From Myrica gale (lineage: Eukaryota > Streptophyta > Magnoliopsida > Fagales > Myricaceae), in assembly GCA_963930655.1 (NCBI GenBank), contig OZ005604.1, positions 8,442,001-8,506,000 of the forward strand: a DNA stretch of 64,000 bases, written 5' to 3'. Positions 35,348-46,743 of the stretch are shown here, one piece after another. Made by a program: the position numbers and the translations under genes. Every line of letters starts with the position of its first letter. Positions within the stretch are counted from its first letter, which is position 1. The notes beneath the pieces were generated by a model. It saw only the letters and a program-made list of their open reading frames with translations. It searched no databases and had not been told where the DNA came from.

Positions 35348-36602
35348 TTTCAGGATTAAGGCAACCCAAGATGGGTGGTGAATTGGTTTTCTAAATTTTT
35401 CGGTTAAAACCCCCAAAGTTGTGTTTGCAGGTAAATTCTACTTTAGCACAAGTATATAATATGCGAAACTGTAAATAAGTGCTGAAGTAAGTAGAAGGTT
35501 AAGAGAAGCAAACACAGTATTTTTAGGTGGTTCGGCAAACCCGCCTACATCCACCCCTCAAGCTCCTTTACCGAGCCTTGAGGTTTTCCACTATTCTCTA
35601 ATAGCTTTACACACTAGCTTCCGGGTGCTAGTGAACCGTACAAGTGTTTTCTCCCAGGCTCAACACTCAAACCCACCCAAGTGGTTTTTCTGGCTCACCA
35701 CTCACAACCTCACCAAGCTTGAGATATACACTTTCAAAGCTTCTTCTTTAGTGAACAACCTCATTAAAGGAAACACCTCTATTGGATAGGTAGATGGAAG
35801 AACAAAAACTCTCTTGATATAGTAGATATGAAAATGAAAGCTCTATCTCTTTATTCACACAAAGACAAGGATATGAAAGTGTGTTTTGTGTGAATGCTAT
35901 GAGAAATATAGAATAAGAAGGTTTAGAATATTTCTCAAGTAGTAGAAATGATATGTGGTCGTTGGGTTATCATTTTAGACGAAATGAAGGTGTATTTATA
36001 GACCACATATGAAAACTAGCCGTTGGGAGTTTTTGCTAAAACGAGTCGGTCGACCGCTTCAAGTTACCGTTACTCAACGGTCATATTGTCAGAAGCTTCA
36101 ACGACTCTTTTGTCAAAACCAACCGGTCGACCGCTACATGAGGCGGTCGAAGTACCGGTCGACTGTTTGAACAGCCGGTCGACCTCCTCAACTTAAGCAT
36201 GATCCGGTTCTTTTAAAAACAAGGTTTTTGACCACTTTTAAACACCCAATTTTGAAGACATACTTCCCATAAGTATATGAAAGGTGTGAGAGTTTGTTTG
36301 GGGTGTTTTGAAACTTATAAAAACATTTTAATCTTTCAAATAAAACTTAAAACGGTTTATGCACATTTTGAAAGATATGCAAGTGCGTGATTCAAATCCT
36401 TGTCAAATGTGAAATAAAGAGTTATAAGGATTATACCCTAAGGTCTTGAATCTTCACTTTAAGCTTCTTGCATCTTCTTGTTCATTTTTCTTCAAGGTTT
36501 GGCTCTTTTAGTAAAGTTGTATTTGTCTTTGAAGATGTTCATTTTGTAAACTCATCCATTTATTGGAATCATCAAAATTTCGATTGTGCACAAAAGCCAA
36601 CA
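35348..36602 (+). repeat. LTR-like insertion X1 with GTCGAC-core repeats
   Basis: 1255 bp inserted in copia remnant B, with near-matching 5-bp flanks CCTAG (35343-35347) and CCTCG (36603-36607). It shares with 49600-51349 an AACCCAAGA-G-GGTGAATTG start, a TAGGTGGTTCGGC-AA block, CTTCC(C)GGGTGCTA and an end in CCAACA/CTAACA. TG...CA-like ends and a 5-bp duplication suggest a solo LTR. It has five GTCGA-bearing repeats at 36045-36186. No coding region is seen. Confidence 0.7.
36045..36186. repeat. Cluster of CGGTCGACCG-type palindromes
   Basis: Four GGTCGAC copies (36047, then three in 36120-36185) and one GCGGTCGAAG half-site lie in about 140 bp. The best copies are perfect 10-bp palindromes, CGGTCGACCG. 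Confidence 0.75.
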
Positions 36603-36830
36603 CCTCGGTCTAGAACAAAACATCAAATGAACAAGGAACCGAAGAGTCATACTTCCGGCCTTTGATTCATTAATCGTTGGCATGACTTTTCTACAATGTC
36701 ACTCAATAATATCTATGTGACATTTTATGTCACATCTATTACCCAATATATAAATATAAACATGAGACATCTAAATAACTATTATTTAGATAAATGATTT
36801 TTAGAGCATTATTCTTACAGGCATATAAAT

Positions 36831-38007
36831 GTTGTGCTTTGAGCTTCTGTTAAGAGGATGAACAAAAGACTGATGGAAGGACTTCTTTGTCAAAGGTCGA
36901 AAATATAAGGGTGTTAAATTTGAAGTTTGAAATATTGAAGGACCCAAATGCAAAAAGAGTTTGAACTTAGGGACTAAAATGTTAAATTCTCAAATTTTTA
37001 TATTTATTTTTCTGTGGAGAAATTATTTGATGAAGAGAGATTGTGAAAAGGGATGATTTTGAAGTTTTTTTTTTGAAATTAAAAAATAGGGATAACAGTT
37101 ATAAATACTTACAGTACAAGTAAAAGTTAACAGATTAAAATGTCAACTTCAAAATATTTGTGACCTGTAGCTTCATGTTCTGTTAATGAAAATTTTGTAA
37201 ATAAAAATTCGTCCGACAAATATACTTGGAGCGTTTGCATAAAAACGGCTGCACAAAAGTGCTTTTGCCAGTAATTTTCTTTCTATTTTTGCCTTTTCAA
37301 AATCTTTTTTACTAATTAATATTGTTAGAATCAGGGAATTCTCGCACTTGAAATTAGAGAAAATAACCAGAGGACAGAAGAATTAAACACATAACAGGAT
37401 AGTGGAAGTTGTATTTCAAATATTAGTTAAAATATAAGATGTCACCAATACAACACAAATCTCATCCATTTTACTCCTCAACAACAGAATCCTTATCTAC
37501 ATAGCCTGCAATCATCAAAACAATCATATTGGTATAAAAGCATATATAGACGTATCATCTAGATCAATTAAATTTGTATAATCAGAAAACAGACAATCAT
37601 GCATGTTGATTCAGTTGTTTTTTTCTTCGTTTTAAAGTTACAGATTCAATTGCTTTTGTTTTACTTTAACCCAATGTTCGAGAGATAATTAATGTGATCA
37701 TTTGATTGTTCAAGACCTGGACTTTATAGTTCAGGCTGTAAAATGCTGATATACCTCAAAAACCTGCAGCTTTTTTGGAAAAAAACGGCCATTGTTGCTT
37801 ACTTTTTGCAGCGTTTTAGTTTTTTCCGCCGCCATTGTGATCCCAGTAAGTGCTAAAGACTCATTCCAGTAGTGAAACGAGATTACAAGTAGAGAAAAAA
37901 CTGCTTGCATGCCTTCCTGATGCTCGCTCGGAAATTCCCAACTTCAATGTGATGTGAAAGCCTGCAAGTATATGTCGCATAGCAATGAAATTGAAGGCAT
38001 TCTCAAA
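36831..38007. other. Downstream flank of LHCA6, no gene
   Basis: AT-rich non-coding sequence. TGTTAGAATC at 37323 resembles a copia LTR start but has no supporting partner. The part nearest 38007 should contain the LHCA6 3' UTR. Confidence 0.4.
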
Positions 38008-39268
38008 TTACTTTGTTTGGATGAACTGAGAAGAATAAATTACCGAAAATATGTTGCAGTGACCAGGATCTGCAATGTGAGCCATCAAATTCTCAATGGG
38101 CCCTTCTCCTGTATAGATGGCTTGGAACCAGAAGCCCACAAAAGCAAGCATGGCAAGACGCCCGTTCTTGATCTCCTTGGTCCTCAACACCATCACAGGC
38201 TCAGGGGACCCTCGCCCCCACATGACGGGGTCAAACCACAGGCCACCTGGATAACCCACATCTGGCTTTGGGTTCTTCTTATGCGGTACTTTAGGCTCAA
38301 TGTCAACACACCCGGGATTAATCATATCAGCCCATCTTCTGCCCTCTACCCAACCCATCAACGCTAACTGCACAACAAATAGAGTTGTTTGGTCCGCAAA
38401 GTATTCTTGAGTACCGGCATCATACCATGAGAAGTTCTCAATGTAGCCTAATTTTTCAAGACATTCTGGTATCAGAATTCCAGCCACTGCAAGCATGGCC
38501 CATCTGGCATGCATCAGCTCAGCTTGAGCAAACCATTTGAGTGAATCCGGATCAGACCCTATATATACATATAGAAAGTAGTTCAGAGACCACAATTTCT
38601 CAAGGTCTGCCGGTGTACAGGGCAAGTACTAAGGAGATCTTAATTTGATGGTTTCTTGCAAGCGATTATGAATTGAGGGAAGGGTTTTCCAATTTCAAAC
38701 TACAATTATATTTGTAGACGTTGCCTATTTTGTGTGCATTATTAGAGTAAAGAAGAAACTATTTGCCCCAAAACAAAAAACCAGCACGTACCTAATCCAA
38801 GTGGATCGAAGCCAAAATCGCCAGGAAGACTACAAATCAAGAGAAAAGAAGGAAAGTGATGTCTTCATGATACCAACTGGGTAGTAATAGCCTGTAGTAG
38901 AACTGAACTGTAAGCGAAATGTACACATTCTACTTATAAGGTAAGTTAGGTACCTGCCATCAAGCCACTCAGGAGGTGAACTGCCTGGGAACCACAATGG
39001 CCTGTCTGGAGGAAGAGGCTCACATACACTTGATACCCCTTTTGTTGCATTCGCACGGGCAGTCCTCCCCGGTAAACAAGTTACGAATTTTCCTGAAAAA
39101 AACCTCTGATGCAATTCCCTGCTTCCGAAGAAGAAGAGATCAATTAAATGAATATAACACAGCCATAAGTGAAATCCATCTGAATTCTGAGCCCAGGGAT
39201 CAAAAACAGAATGTTGACCTTGTAATTGGGACGCTGGACAGTGCAGTGGAGGCAACGGCTAGGGCCAT
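38008..39268 (-). CDS. LHCA6: LHCA6-like PSI light-harvesting chlorophyll a/b-binding protein
   Basis: Four exons: 39268-39219, 39118-38954, 38829-38792 and 38558-38008, all with GT/AG introns and agreeing phases, giving 268 codons including stop (267 residues). The Arabidopsis protein as recalled has about 270. It begins [17 protein letters not shown], a chloroplast transit peptide like MALAIASALTS. Then come [31 protein letters not shown], the first LHC helix [14 protein letters not shown], the middle helix region ENFSWYDAG to [21 protein letters not shown], and the third helix [15 protein letters not shown], ending [17 protein letters not shown] motifs (ExxxxRxAM) are intact. In thylakoids LHCA6, with LHCA5, attaches PSI to the NDH complex for cyclic electron flow. 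LHCA6 is preferred to LHCA5 or LHCA2 on the [12 protein letters not shown] and [19 protein letters not shown] wording. The gene looks whole. Confidence 0.93.
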
Positions 39269-39993
39269 GGACGGCAAAAAGTCTTTCAAAACTCTGAGTA
39301 AATCTGTGGCTTTTGGAAAGGCCGCTTCTGTGTCTGAGCATATATTATCTACTCCATGGGAAAAGGATAATTCAAGATGGGTCTATTTGAACCTTGCACG
39401 AGTGTGAAATAAGAGCCAATGGAAGTTGACCTTGGCACGTGTTTTGGATATCGAATTGGAGAACGAATTTGGTACGAGCATGACTCTCGCCAGTAAGAAT
39501 GCATGAGTTGGGCTCTCGGACAAATATTCTTTGTGATCTGACTCAATCTTCGGTTGGCTAACACCCAATTCCTCACAATCCGTAGTTCGTCAGGCACAAA
39601 CCGCCCGGACGTACATTTGCACGACGGGTTTAAAATCTGTCATGCCTCGACTGCTCTACTCTGTTCGCATAATCCGTGCAAACGGTCTCTAATTAATGAC
39701 GAATTTCTTTTCGTTATGGCTTATTCACTTGTACGCTCTTAATATCTATGAGAACGGGTAATCCTTTCCCAACAAACATGACATAACCTCGACGTTGATT
39801 TAATATGGAGCGAGATTGAATACAAAACTTGGTCTATAAAAGTTAAGGATTCTAAAAATAATATGAATATTTAGGTGATTTTTGAACTTTATTGACATGC
39901 GCGTAAAAGTTGTTGAGTTGTATTGATATGTGTAAAAAATGTAATGTTGAGTTGTATTGGTATGCGTGTAGGAGTAATGTTAGATGTATAAAT
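39269..39993. other. Upstream region of LHCA6
   Basis: It holds the promoter (see G-box). Frames in both directions are short and unsupported. The CACTA 2 element begins 726 bp above the LHCA6 start. Confidence 0.5.
39436..39441 (-). promoter_or_regulatory. G-box in LHCA6 promoter
   Basis: CACGTG lies 168 bp above the LHCA6 start codon. G-boxes are typical of light-regulated photosynthesis genes. GATAA-type I-boxes (near 39340-39370), a CCAAT box at 39418 and an ATAATATATG TATA-like stretch lie closer to the gene. Function is inferred from position and motif. Confidence 0.5.
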
Positions 39994-42900
39994 TACTACA
40001 AGAAAATCAGCCTACAGCCACCAACTCTCTCTCTCTCGCAACTAAAAAGTAAGGCTTCCGTGACGAAATTCTTAAATTCGTCACTGCAGATACAAGCGTA
40101 AAGAAAAAGGTAACTAAAGGTAAAAAGTTAGACTAGCTTTCTCCTTCCCTTTACTAAACTCAAAAGCTATCGTTACAAAAGGTAAAAAATCAAAATGATT
40201 TTTCGCAGTTGTCATTTAGCGCTAAGGTTTCTTGCTCTCGCCCATTGCTCTGTCAAATCCTTCTCCTTGCCAGACGACAGCCGCCTCGCTTCTCTCTTAT
40301 CTTCTCCCCCTTTTTCTTCCTCTCTATCTCTCTCGATTATTGCCATTGCCGGTCATATGTTGTTAACTTCCGTCCGCCCTCGATGCATTTTCCGAAATAC
40401 TTATTTGGCTCCCATTGGTTGCTCTGTATTCTCTTCCTTTCAATTTTCCTCTATAGTGTTTCACTTTCGCCTTAATCAAGCAGGGAATCGAGACAGGAGG
40501 TTTCAGGACTGCCAGCGTTTCAGAACGATTGTGTAGAAGAATAAGGCTCCACCAAAGATGTGGCTACTTAAGGGAGGCTTGGTGGTCGGAGGAATCGCAA
40601 GGAGAAGAAAGTCAGTCGGGCTCATACAAATCTCTTTGTTATTTTGCTATTAGGACTGACTATCTGCTTTGTTCCTTATTCTTATTGTTTCATGATGAGG
40701 GAGATGTTTTAATATCTGGGTCAAAGTTCGGAAGTTGAATGCTTCTTTGGTCGCTGAGAAAAATGTAGAACAAGAAGACGAAGTGGAATTCATGATATCT
40801 AAAACGTTCTTTTTTCCCATAAGAATACTTTAATTGTCGATAGGCTTAGACCCATGCCGCAGTACTTGTAATAATATTTTTTTATCACGCAGATATCACA
40901 AATCACAACACTCGTGGAATGTTTAATCTTTTGTTTTCCTTCGCCTTCACCAATGAATAATTAATTTTTTTTTTCCGTGGGTTTGAAGAATTTCTATGGC
41001 TCACTTCATGGAGGGGCTGTTGCTGAGATGGTGTCAATAGCTTGTGCAAGAACCGTGGTGCCGGAGGACAAGGAACTTACTCTCGGAGAACTGAGCATTT
41101 TGTATCTCTCTGGTGCTCCAAAGAATGTGAGTTTTACAGGGATCATTTTTTGTTCTTCAGGTGTGCTCTGCTATGTTTCTTTGAGGTGCCAAATTGAGGT
41201 TGCCTTGGAACAGGATATGATAATAACAATGGCTGAGGTTATTTTTATACAGAAATCAATTATTTATATCAATTAGATTACCTGACAACCCTTGATCTTA
41301 CACAAAGAGGCCGAAAGGATGATAGTTGCTGGCCGCCTGTGTATGCTCTGTATGGATTCCAGTATGTAAAACTGCTGATCAATTATTATTTTGCTGTTGA
41401 TCCGGATCACAGAAGAAGAAAATTCCAGGCTAAAGCCACTTGTTATCATGATGTGTTGCTTTTGAATGGTTTCTGTCAGCATTATGAAGACAAATGCTTG
41501 ATGATTTTGATTAGAGTTACAGTTTTCATATGCTTTGTTTCTTTTTCCTCTCCTCAAATTTCCTATGTGTGGAACTATTTTTCTACATGCAGGCAGAGGT
41601 GATGGCTCTGTTGTGCGGAGTGGAAGAAATCTGACTGTAGTTGCGGTGGAGTTCAAGCTCAAGAAAACAGGGCAGCATATGTTGCAATATATGGATGCCG
41701 CGCGCGCGACATCCAGCTTTTGGCTTTTTACTAGTTTGCTTGCTATTTGTTTTATTGTGTTGAACTCACTTTCCTGGTTTTCAGTGCATGCCGCCGTGTT
41801 CTTCTGTGATTGAAATTGTAAGCTATCCTTAAATTTTCTTTTTTAGTTATGCGCTCATTGTGTAAAGTATGCTGCGTTATGCTTATTATGCAAGTTTGAA
41901 TGAAGTCTTAGCTGGACAGAGCTACAGATTTTTTTGCCTTGTATTGTGGGAATTGAGAAATAGAATGTAATTGCACAAGTGATAAATCTATGATGTACTC
42001 GGACATGTTATTGTCATTGAGGCACAGAGAAACACGATGGTGTACTCGGACATATTACTGCTTTCACATATTATTTGATATTGTCATTGAGGCATGCATG
42101 TAGGATTACAGTGTGGCTCCAGTGCAGAGAAAGCTAGAAATTATAACATTATAATTTTGCAGAGATCATTTAAAATTGTCCGCTAGGAGATAATTTTGCA
42201 GAGATTATTTGATATTGTCTTTCACATTTTTGTTACTTTGATGCTTGCAGGTTCATTCCGCTAGGAGATTTTATATACCAGAGTAACTCCTATCTATCAC
42301 TTTGTTTACAATTGTTCATTATTCTTTTTCATTATGACAAACAGTTTATGGGCACAAATACTCTCTTGCAGTGTCAATGCTACCTGAAAAATCCAATGTC
42401 CTGAATACAACCAATGCACAATGAAGTAATTTTTAACAAGTCACTGCTGAGGAATTTCATCCTTGGGCAAAGCTGTATTGTGTGAAGGCAGACTTGAAAG
42501 AGAGAAAAGAACACAATTTGTAATATTTACACATTTGTATTACAAAATTTTTACAGCTTTGAGGATAGAGTTTCGTCTCATGTGAAAATAGATTTTTACT
42601 CATTATGGATTTCTTCGCCTCATTCGGCTATTGAATGGAAATGAGAGATTCAAATAAATTTTTTTTCTAAGTGAGATTCAAATAATTTACATATTCGTAT
42701 AACAGAGAATTTAGATATTCGATTAACCGCTTTAGCGACGGAGTTGGGTATCTTCCCCATCGAAATTGGCGGTCAACGTTGCAGCTCTCTTGACGAAGTG
42801 AAGCTCGTCGACGTTGCAGCTATCTTGACAAAGTAGAGCTCGTCGATGTTGCTGATTAATGCTGACGAATAGCTTCTGTCGTCGAGACAGGGCTCTCTGC

Positions 42901-43020
42901 ACGGGACAAAGCCGACGACGCGTTAACGACCCCATTTCGTGGGGGCAAAGCTTCCGCGACGAATTACTATAGTTTTGGCTACGGAAGCCACCGCCGTTGA
43001 AACCAAAATTTCTTGTAGTG
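39994..43020. mobile_element. CACTA (EnSpm) transposon 2, non-autonomous, carrying thioesterase exons
   Basis: The left end is TACTACAAGAAAAT (one change from CACTACAAGAAAA) and the right end is TTTCTTGTAGTG, with a perfect 3-bp duplication AAT at 39991-39993 and 43021-43023. The length is 3027 bp. Subterminal motifs match across the ends: CTTCCGTGACGAAATT near 40057 and CTTCCGCGACGAATT near 42950, and GTCG-rich repeats at 42740-42930. No transposase is visible. Its middle holds exons of a host hotdog thioesterase (40989-41675, plus). Frames at 40195-40536 and 40529-40738 may also be captured, but I cannot name them. Confidence 0.9.
40989..41675 (+). pseudogene. Captured hotdog acyl-CoA thioesterase fragment, two exons
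   Basis: Exon a (about 40989-41126, after TTTGAAG) reads NFYGSLHGGAVAEM, then IACARTVVPEDKELTLGELS and ILYLSGAPKN, and ends at a donor GTGAGT. Exon b (about 41593-41675, after CTACATGCAG) reads DGSVVRSGRN then LTVVAVEFKLKKTGQ. The LHGGAVA motif and RSGRN-VVA-EFK-KKTG block match plant PaaI/ACOT13-type thioesterases (the At3g61200 group, from memory), which hydrolyse acyl-CoAs. The intron of about 466 bp is kept, so capture was at DNA level. An ERVA-like stretch is missing in exon a and the start of exon b is short by a few bases, breaking the frame. N- and C-termini are absent. It is a non-functional fragment as protein; whether it is transcribed is unknown. Confidence 0.8.
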
Positions 43021-44099
43021 AATCTAGAAAGTTTGATTCAAATTCTAAAATTTTTAGCCAAACAAACATGCCCTAAGTCTCAAAGTAAAACACTTTATTA
43101 AGTAGAATTGGCCTTATAATGATTTTAAGTAATTTCAAAATTAATATTTAAGTCATATGTTTTAGATAATTTAAATCCTCTCTTTAGTCCCTACTATATC
43201 TATAGTTTTTATAAAAATTAATATTTAAGTCCCTTAAATATTTGAAATTACATGTTTTTCAAATTTTAAGATTTAGTTTGAATCTTGATAATTTGTAAAT
43301 TTTTTTAAAAAAATTCAAAGGTTTTAGATAATTTTTTTTTTCTTGTGACAATATATTTAACAATAAAATTCATAATGTGTAGTTTACCTTTTATTTTTCT
43401 TGAGTTCTTCGACACTCACTTTTTTTTTCTAAGCAACACTCACTTATTTTTATCTATTTTCTCTCCAAAAATAACATGAAAATACATTGAATGTTATAAA
43501 TTTTGAATTCTAAGAAGAAAAATATTATTTATAATTCATGATCTTTGTTAACAATAACTACCACAAAAGTATATCTCTAAGTCATTAACTTAATATTAAT
43601 ATTATTATATCTTAAATTAAAAATATAACCTTAATAAAACATAAAAAATTACTATTATACAATGTTAGCCACCCAAATATCAATTTCTGGCTTCGCCAAT
43701 GACTAGGCCAATACTACTTCGGGAGCAGAGGATACAAAACTTTACAATAGTACTGTTTTCGGATGACAGGGGGTGGGTAACCTCAGCGGTTAGAGAAAGG
43801 AGATGGGAAAACTCTACTGATTTTGAGAGGCAAGGGAGCTGCCATGCCCAGTGGTCCTCGTAACTCCCCAAGTTCCATCCAGTATATTTGTTGTCAGATT
43901 AGGCACACTTGAACAGAACTTGCCACAAACTTCAAACCTACTGTTGAATAATTTAGTATCCAAATTAGTGAAAAAACCAAGTACATGACATGAAAATGAG
44001 AGGAATAAATAGATTACGCCAAAGGAAATACAGGACTCGACAGAGAACAAAACCAAAAGACAACAAAAACGGGAAAAGTAACAAAAGCTAAGAAACTGA
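43021..44099. other. Intergenic, possible decayed hAT or LINE flank
   Basis: AT-rich to about 43680, where CTGGCTTCGCCAATGA resembles the CTGGCTCCGCCACTG end common in dicot hAT elements. The rest to 44099 may be 3' flank or 3' UTR of the minus-strand LINE. No gene is supported. Confidence 0.35.
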
Positions 44100-44632
44100 A
44101 AAAAAAAAAAAAAGAGGCTAATGGGGGTTTCGCTCCATTAAAAATTTCCAAAGGCCTCGATTAAGGAGAAAGGAGGGGAACTCTCCTACAAAAGAGTGGG
44201 CTGCCACCCTGGCTGCAACTGAACGAGCCACAGTATTATCATCACGAGGAATTTTGATAGACCAAAAAGAACACCTACTGAGAAGGTCAAGAGCCTGTTT
44301 AACTATGAAACGGATTTTCTAGGGCATAAAAGGGGAGAGAAGATCCAGCTGGAAAAAGAAGAATCAATCGCCAGAATCAGATTTGGGAGCGATAAATCCG
44401 AAGCTTTGGAAATGGCCAGAACAGCAGCTTCCGCTTCCCCTAACAGAGGGTCCACAACCGAGGACCTGGAAGTCCATGCCTGAAGAATGTTGCCATTGGA
44501 ATGAAAGAGAACCGCGGCCAGCATAGAGAAATTTTGGCGAATAGCAACATTGAAAGTCATCTTGTGCAAATTGCCAAAAGAGAATGAGTTGGCAGGGATC
44601 TGACCAGATGATCGGGGAGAACCACACCAGCA
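44100..44632 (-). mobile_element. L1-type LINE, C-terminal RNase H-like part
   Basis: On the minus strand the frame 44569-44303 reads HKMTFNVAIRQN, AAVLFHSNGNILQAW and LLGEAEAAVLAISKASDL, the pattern of the RNase H-like domain at the end of plant L1 LINEs (usually KxNFDxA, LxAEAxAL). A poly-T run on the minus strand (complement of 44100-44114) follows the coding part. It is joined in order with 45641-46170 and 54928-56379, which are upstream parts of the same LINE. Confidence 0.75.
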
Positions 44633-44652
44633 GGGGGGGGGGGGGGGGGGGG
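44633..44652 (+). repeat. Homopolymer of 20 G
   Basis: Twenty consecutive G residues mark the left end of the hAT remnant. It can form stacked G-quadruplexes and its length is likely uncertain in sequencing. Confidence 0.9.
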
Positions 44653-45640
44653 CCGTGGCCCCTCAAAAGTTTTGTAAAAATTTGTTTTTGGTACATACGA
44701 TAAGAGGTTGACTGAAAAAGTTACTATGGTATGGCCCCTCCACGATTTTAAATTTTTATTTCATCCCCGTTTAAGTTCACAGTAGTAAAAAATTGCTACA
44801 AGCCTATAGCTAACGTGAGTTACTTGATAGGTGCCCTTTTTTTTCTAAGTAATTTGCTGAACATTTAACACAGCCTACCGTCAACGTGATAGCTGCCATG
44901 ATTTTCTTGTTGAGGGGACCAAACTAATTAAATAATATTATTAAAAATAAAATTCAAATATTATAGGACATAAAAAAATTGCAACAGTAATTTGTTCTAA
45001 GTTAACCTTGATTTAGAACAAAAAACAGGTACAAAAAAATTTATCTTATCAACTTGATTGTATATATTCTCAAGAAAAGTACACAAAAGCATATTGATTT
45101 CCTATTACAATCCATAAAAATATATCTTATCTAGATATACTAAAAAAAGTACACAAAAGCATGATAATTTCTTATTACAGAGCAACTCAACGACTCTTTA
45201 AAGAGTCGAAATCATCTATTAACATTTATGTGCTAACAGTTGCAGCAATTTCTTTTTCAATATAGATAACCAAAGAATTTGCAAGAAATTAGTGAAAGAT
45301 TGAGCTCTCATTTTGATTATATATGTAGTGTGATAAGTATGTTCAATGCAACTTTGAAAGTTCTTGACAATATCATCATTGATGGATCCACTTATTCTCA
45401 ACGTGGTGATGTCGATGCAGCATACAAGGTTATAATATCATTTGAGTTTGTATTCATTTTTCATTTTGTGAAAGAAATTATGAGATTTTCTTATTGTCTA
45501 TATCAAGCACTACAACAAGAAACTCAAGACATTTTGAATGCTATGCATTTGGTCTAAACTACAAAAGAGCTTATTCAAAAGTTGAGAGAAAATGGTTGGG
45601 ATGCCTTTCGTGACGCCAAGCCTTCAAATGTTCACAGAAA
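44633..45640 (+). mobile_element. hAT transposon remnant (ZMYM1-like transposase) inside the LINE
   Basis: 45230-45600 encodes NLQEISERLSSHFDYI, NATLKVLDNIIIDG, AYKVIISFEFVFIFHFVKEI and ALQQETQDILNAMHLV, then TTKELIQKLRENGWDAF. This is the C-terminal part of the TTF-type/ZMYM1-like hAT transposase common in plants (normally SFEFVFILHLMKNILGITN-like). In-frame stops occur before PKNLQ and after MHLV. The left end carries a 20-G run and GGCCCCTCAAAAGTTTTG, usual for this hAT group. Exact ends and the 8-bp duplication are not clear. Confidence 0.7.
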
Positions 45641-46170
45641 GTTTTAAAAATCTGTCAGAACAGTTGGGAGGGATTCGGAAGATAGTCCTCATGGATCGAT
45701 TTATTTCTCTCCCTCCAAATAGAGTCCATAGAGATGGCAGCAATTGATTGTAAATGGTGCGACTCACTTTTCGGGATGCCAAGAAACCTCAAGGTGTCCA
45801 AAATTTAAGATGAAGCCATCAGTGAATATTTTCGGAGCTCACGATATCCACCGAGATAAGCCAAAGAGCACTCCGCCAAATGAAACGAATGAAGGAGCAA
45901 AAGAAGAACAAATGAGGCAGGGCTTCAGTAGAGGTGCTGCAAACAGGGCAAAGAAGCGGTCATTAAAAATTTGCCAGAAGCTTGTCTGCAATTTTCTCAC
46001 GAGTAGGAAATGTATCCCAAGCAACTTTCCAGAGAAAGAACTTTAGGTGTTCTTGCATGTCGAGCTTCCATAAGCGCTTCCTATCAATTGGAGGTGAACT
46101 ATCTAGCAAAGGGTCACCCTCATGCTAGTCATGCGAGAGCATAATATATGCTGACTTAACTGAAAACTCT
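45641..46170 (-). mobile_element. L1-type LINE, zf-RVT part
   Basis: Minus-strand frames read REFSVKSAYIMLSHD and RKRLWKLDMQEHLKFFLWKV followed by AWDTFPTREKIAD, the standard zinc-binding zf-RVT region after LINE reverse transcriptase. In-frame stops show it is dead. It is separated from the RNase H part by the hAT remnant and from the RT part by copia II. Confidence 0.8.
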
Positions 46171-46729
46171 CTCGTTGCCTAATTTTCCCTCGATAACCAA
46201 ATTAATTAATCCAGTCCTAATATCTCATATGAAATATAGTTTGGTGGAAAGAATTAACTGTATGTAAAGGGGCATATTTACAATAATCTCAAATTTCAAG
46301 GGTCAATTACAATATGTTGATGGACTTCATTGCAATTTGTAGAAGCCCTAATTGTATTAGAAGAAGAGTTCTTCAGTTTTATCCTATGGCTGGAATTTGC
46401 GATCACTAAGGATCCTATATCTCATGCTCTCTCTAGAGTTTCTCAAGGCCTATAAATATAACTGTTATATTCAAGGGGTTGGCCATCAGCACCTATTAGA
46501 GAAATATCATATCGAGAGAGTGACATAAATCTCTTAGAAGGCAACACATCTGAGTTGCTCTTCTGAATTGTTAGAGTTTTGGATTTGATCGTAAAGCGGC
46601 TTAAGGTTTGTAGAATCATAAATTCTTGTGTCAGGTATGGAATCGAATCCATAATTGTAATTATAATCTTGATTGATGTTTTGTTGAAAACATATTGTTT
46701 GTTTTAGTTTAATTCCGCATAAACAATCA
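46171..46729 (+). repeat. 5' LTR of copia II
   Basis: It matches 54451-54927 and 56380-56937 (CCCTCGATAACCAAATT, CTCATAT-GAATATAGTTTGG, TTGGCCATCA, AATTCCGCATAAAC). Its first bases are degenerate. It contains a TATAAATATAA box near 46452. Confidence 0.85.
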
Positions 46730-46743
46730 CTGCTATCAGAGCC
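46730..46743 (+). other. Primer-binding site of copia II
   Basis: CTGCTATCAGAGCC directly follows the LTR end (...AATCA) and resembles the initiator Met-tRNA site TGGTATCAGAGC. Confidence 0.75.

Larger units (their letters stand above)
35165..36830 (-). mobile_element. Copia remnant B (post-pol region), split by an insertion
   Basis: 35165-35347 and 36603-36830 are reverse complements of 23150-23300 and 22925-23120 respectively (shared GGATGAT, AAGGTCACTACC, TTGATTCATTAA, ATGACTTTTCTACAAT). It is an inverted copy of the region at 22915-23517, split by a 1.25-kb element; fossil. Confidence 0.7.

Noticed and set aside
37323-37400. TGTTAGAATC as another copia LTR start
   Set aside because: No further match to the copia LTRs in the window and no partner end or primer site.
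37954-38367. 137-residue plus-strand frame opposite LHCA6
   Set aside because: Antisense shadow of LHCA6 exon 4.
38830-39255. A 141-residue minus frame starting [10 protein letters not shown] as the LHCA6 N-terminus
   Set aside because: It reads through introns; the spliced model starting at 39268 gives a transit peptide MALAVAST like the Arabidopsis protein and correct phases throughout.
40195-40738. Frames in CACTA 2 left of the thioesterase exons, as the thioesterase N-terminus
   Set aside because: They do not resemble the N-terminal part expected for this thioesterase group; kept only as possible unknown captured sequence.
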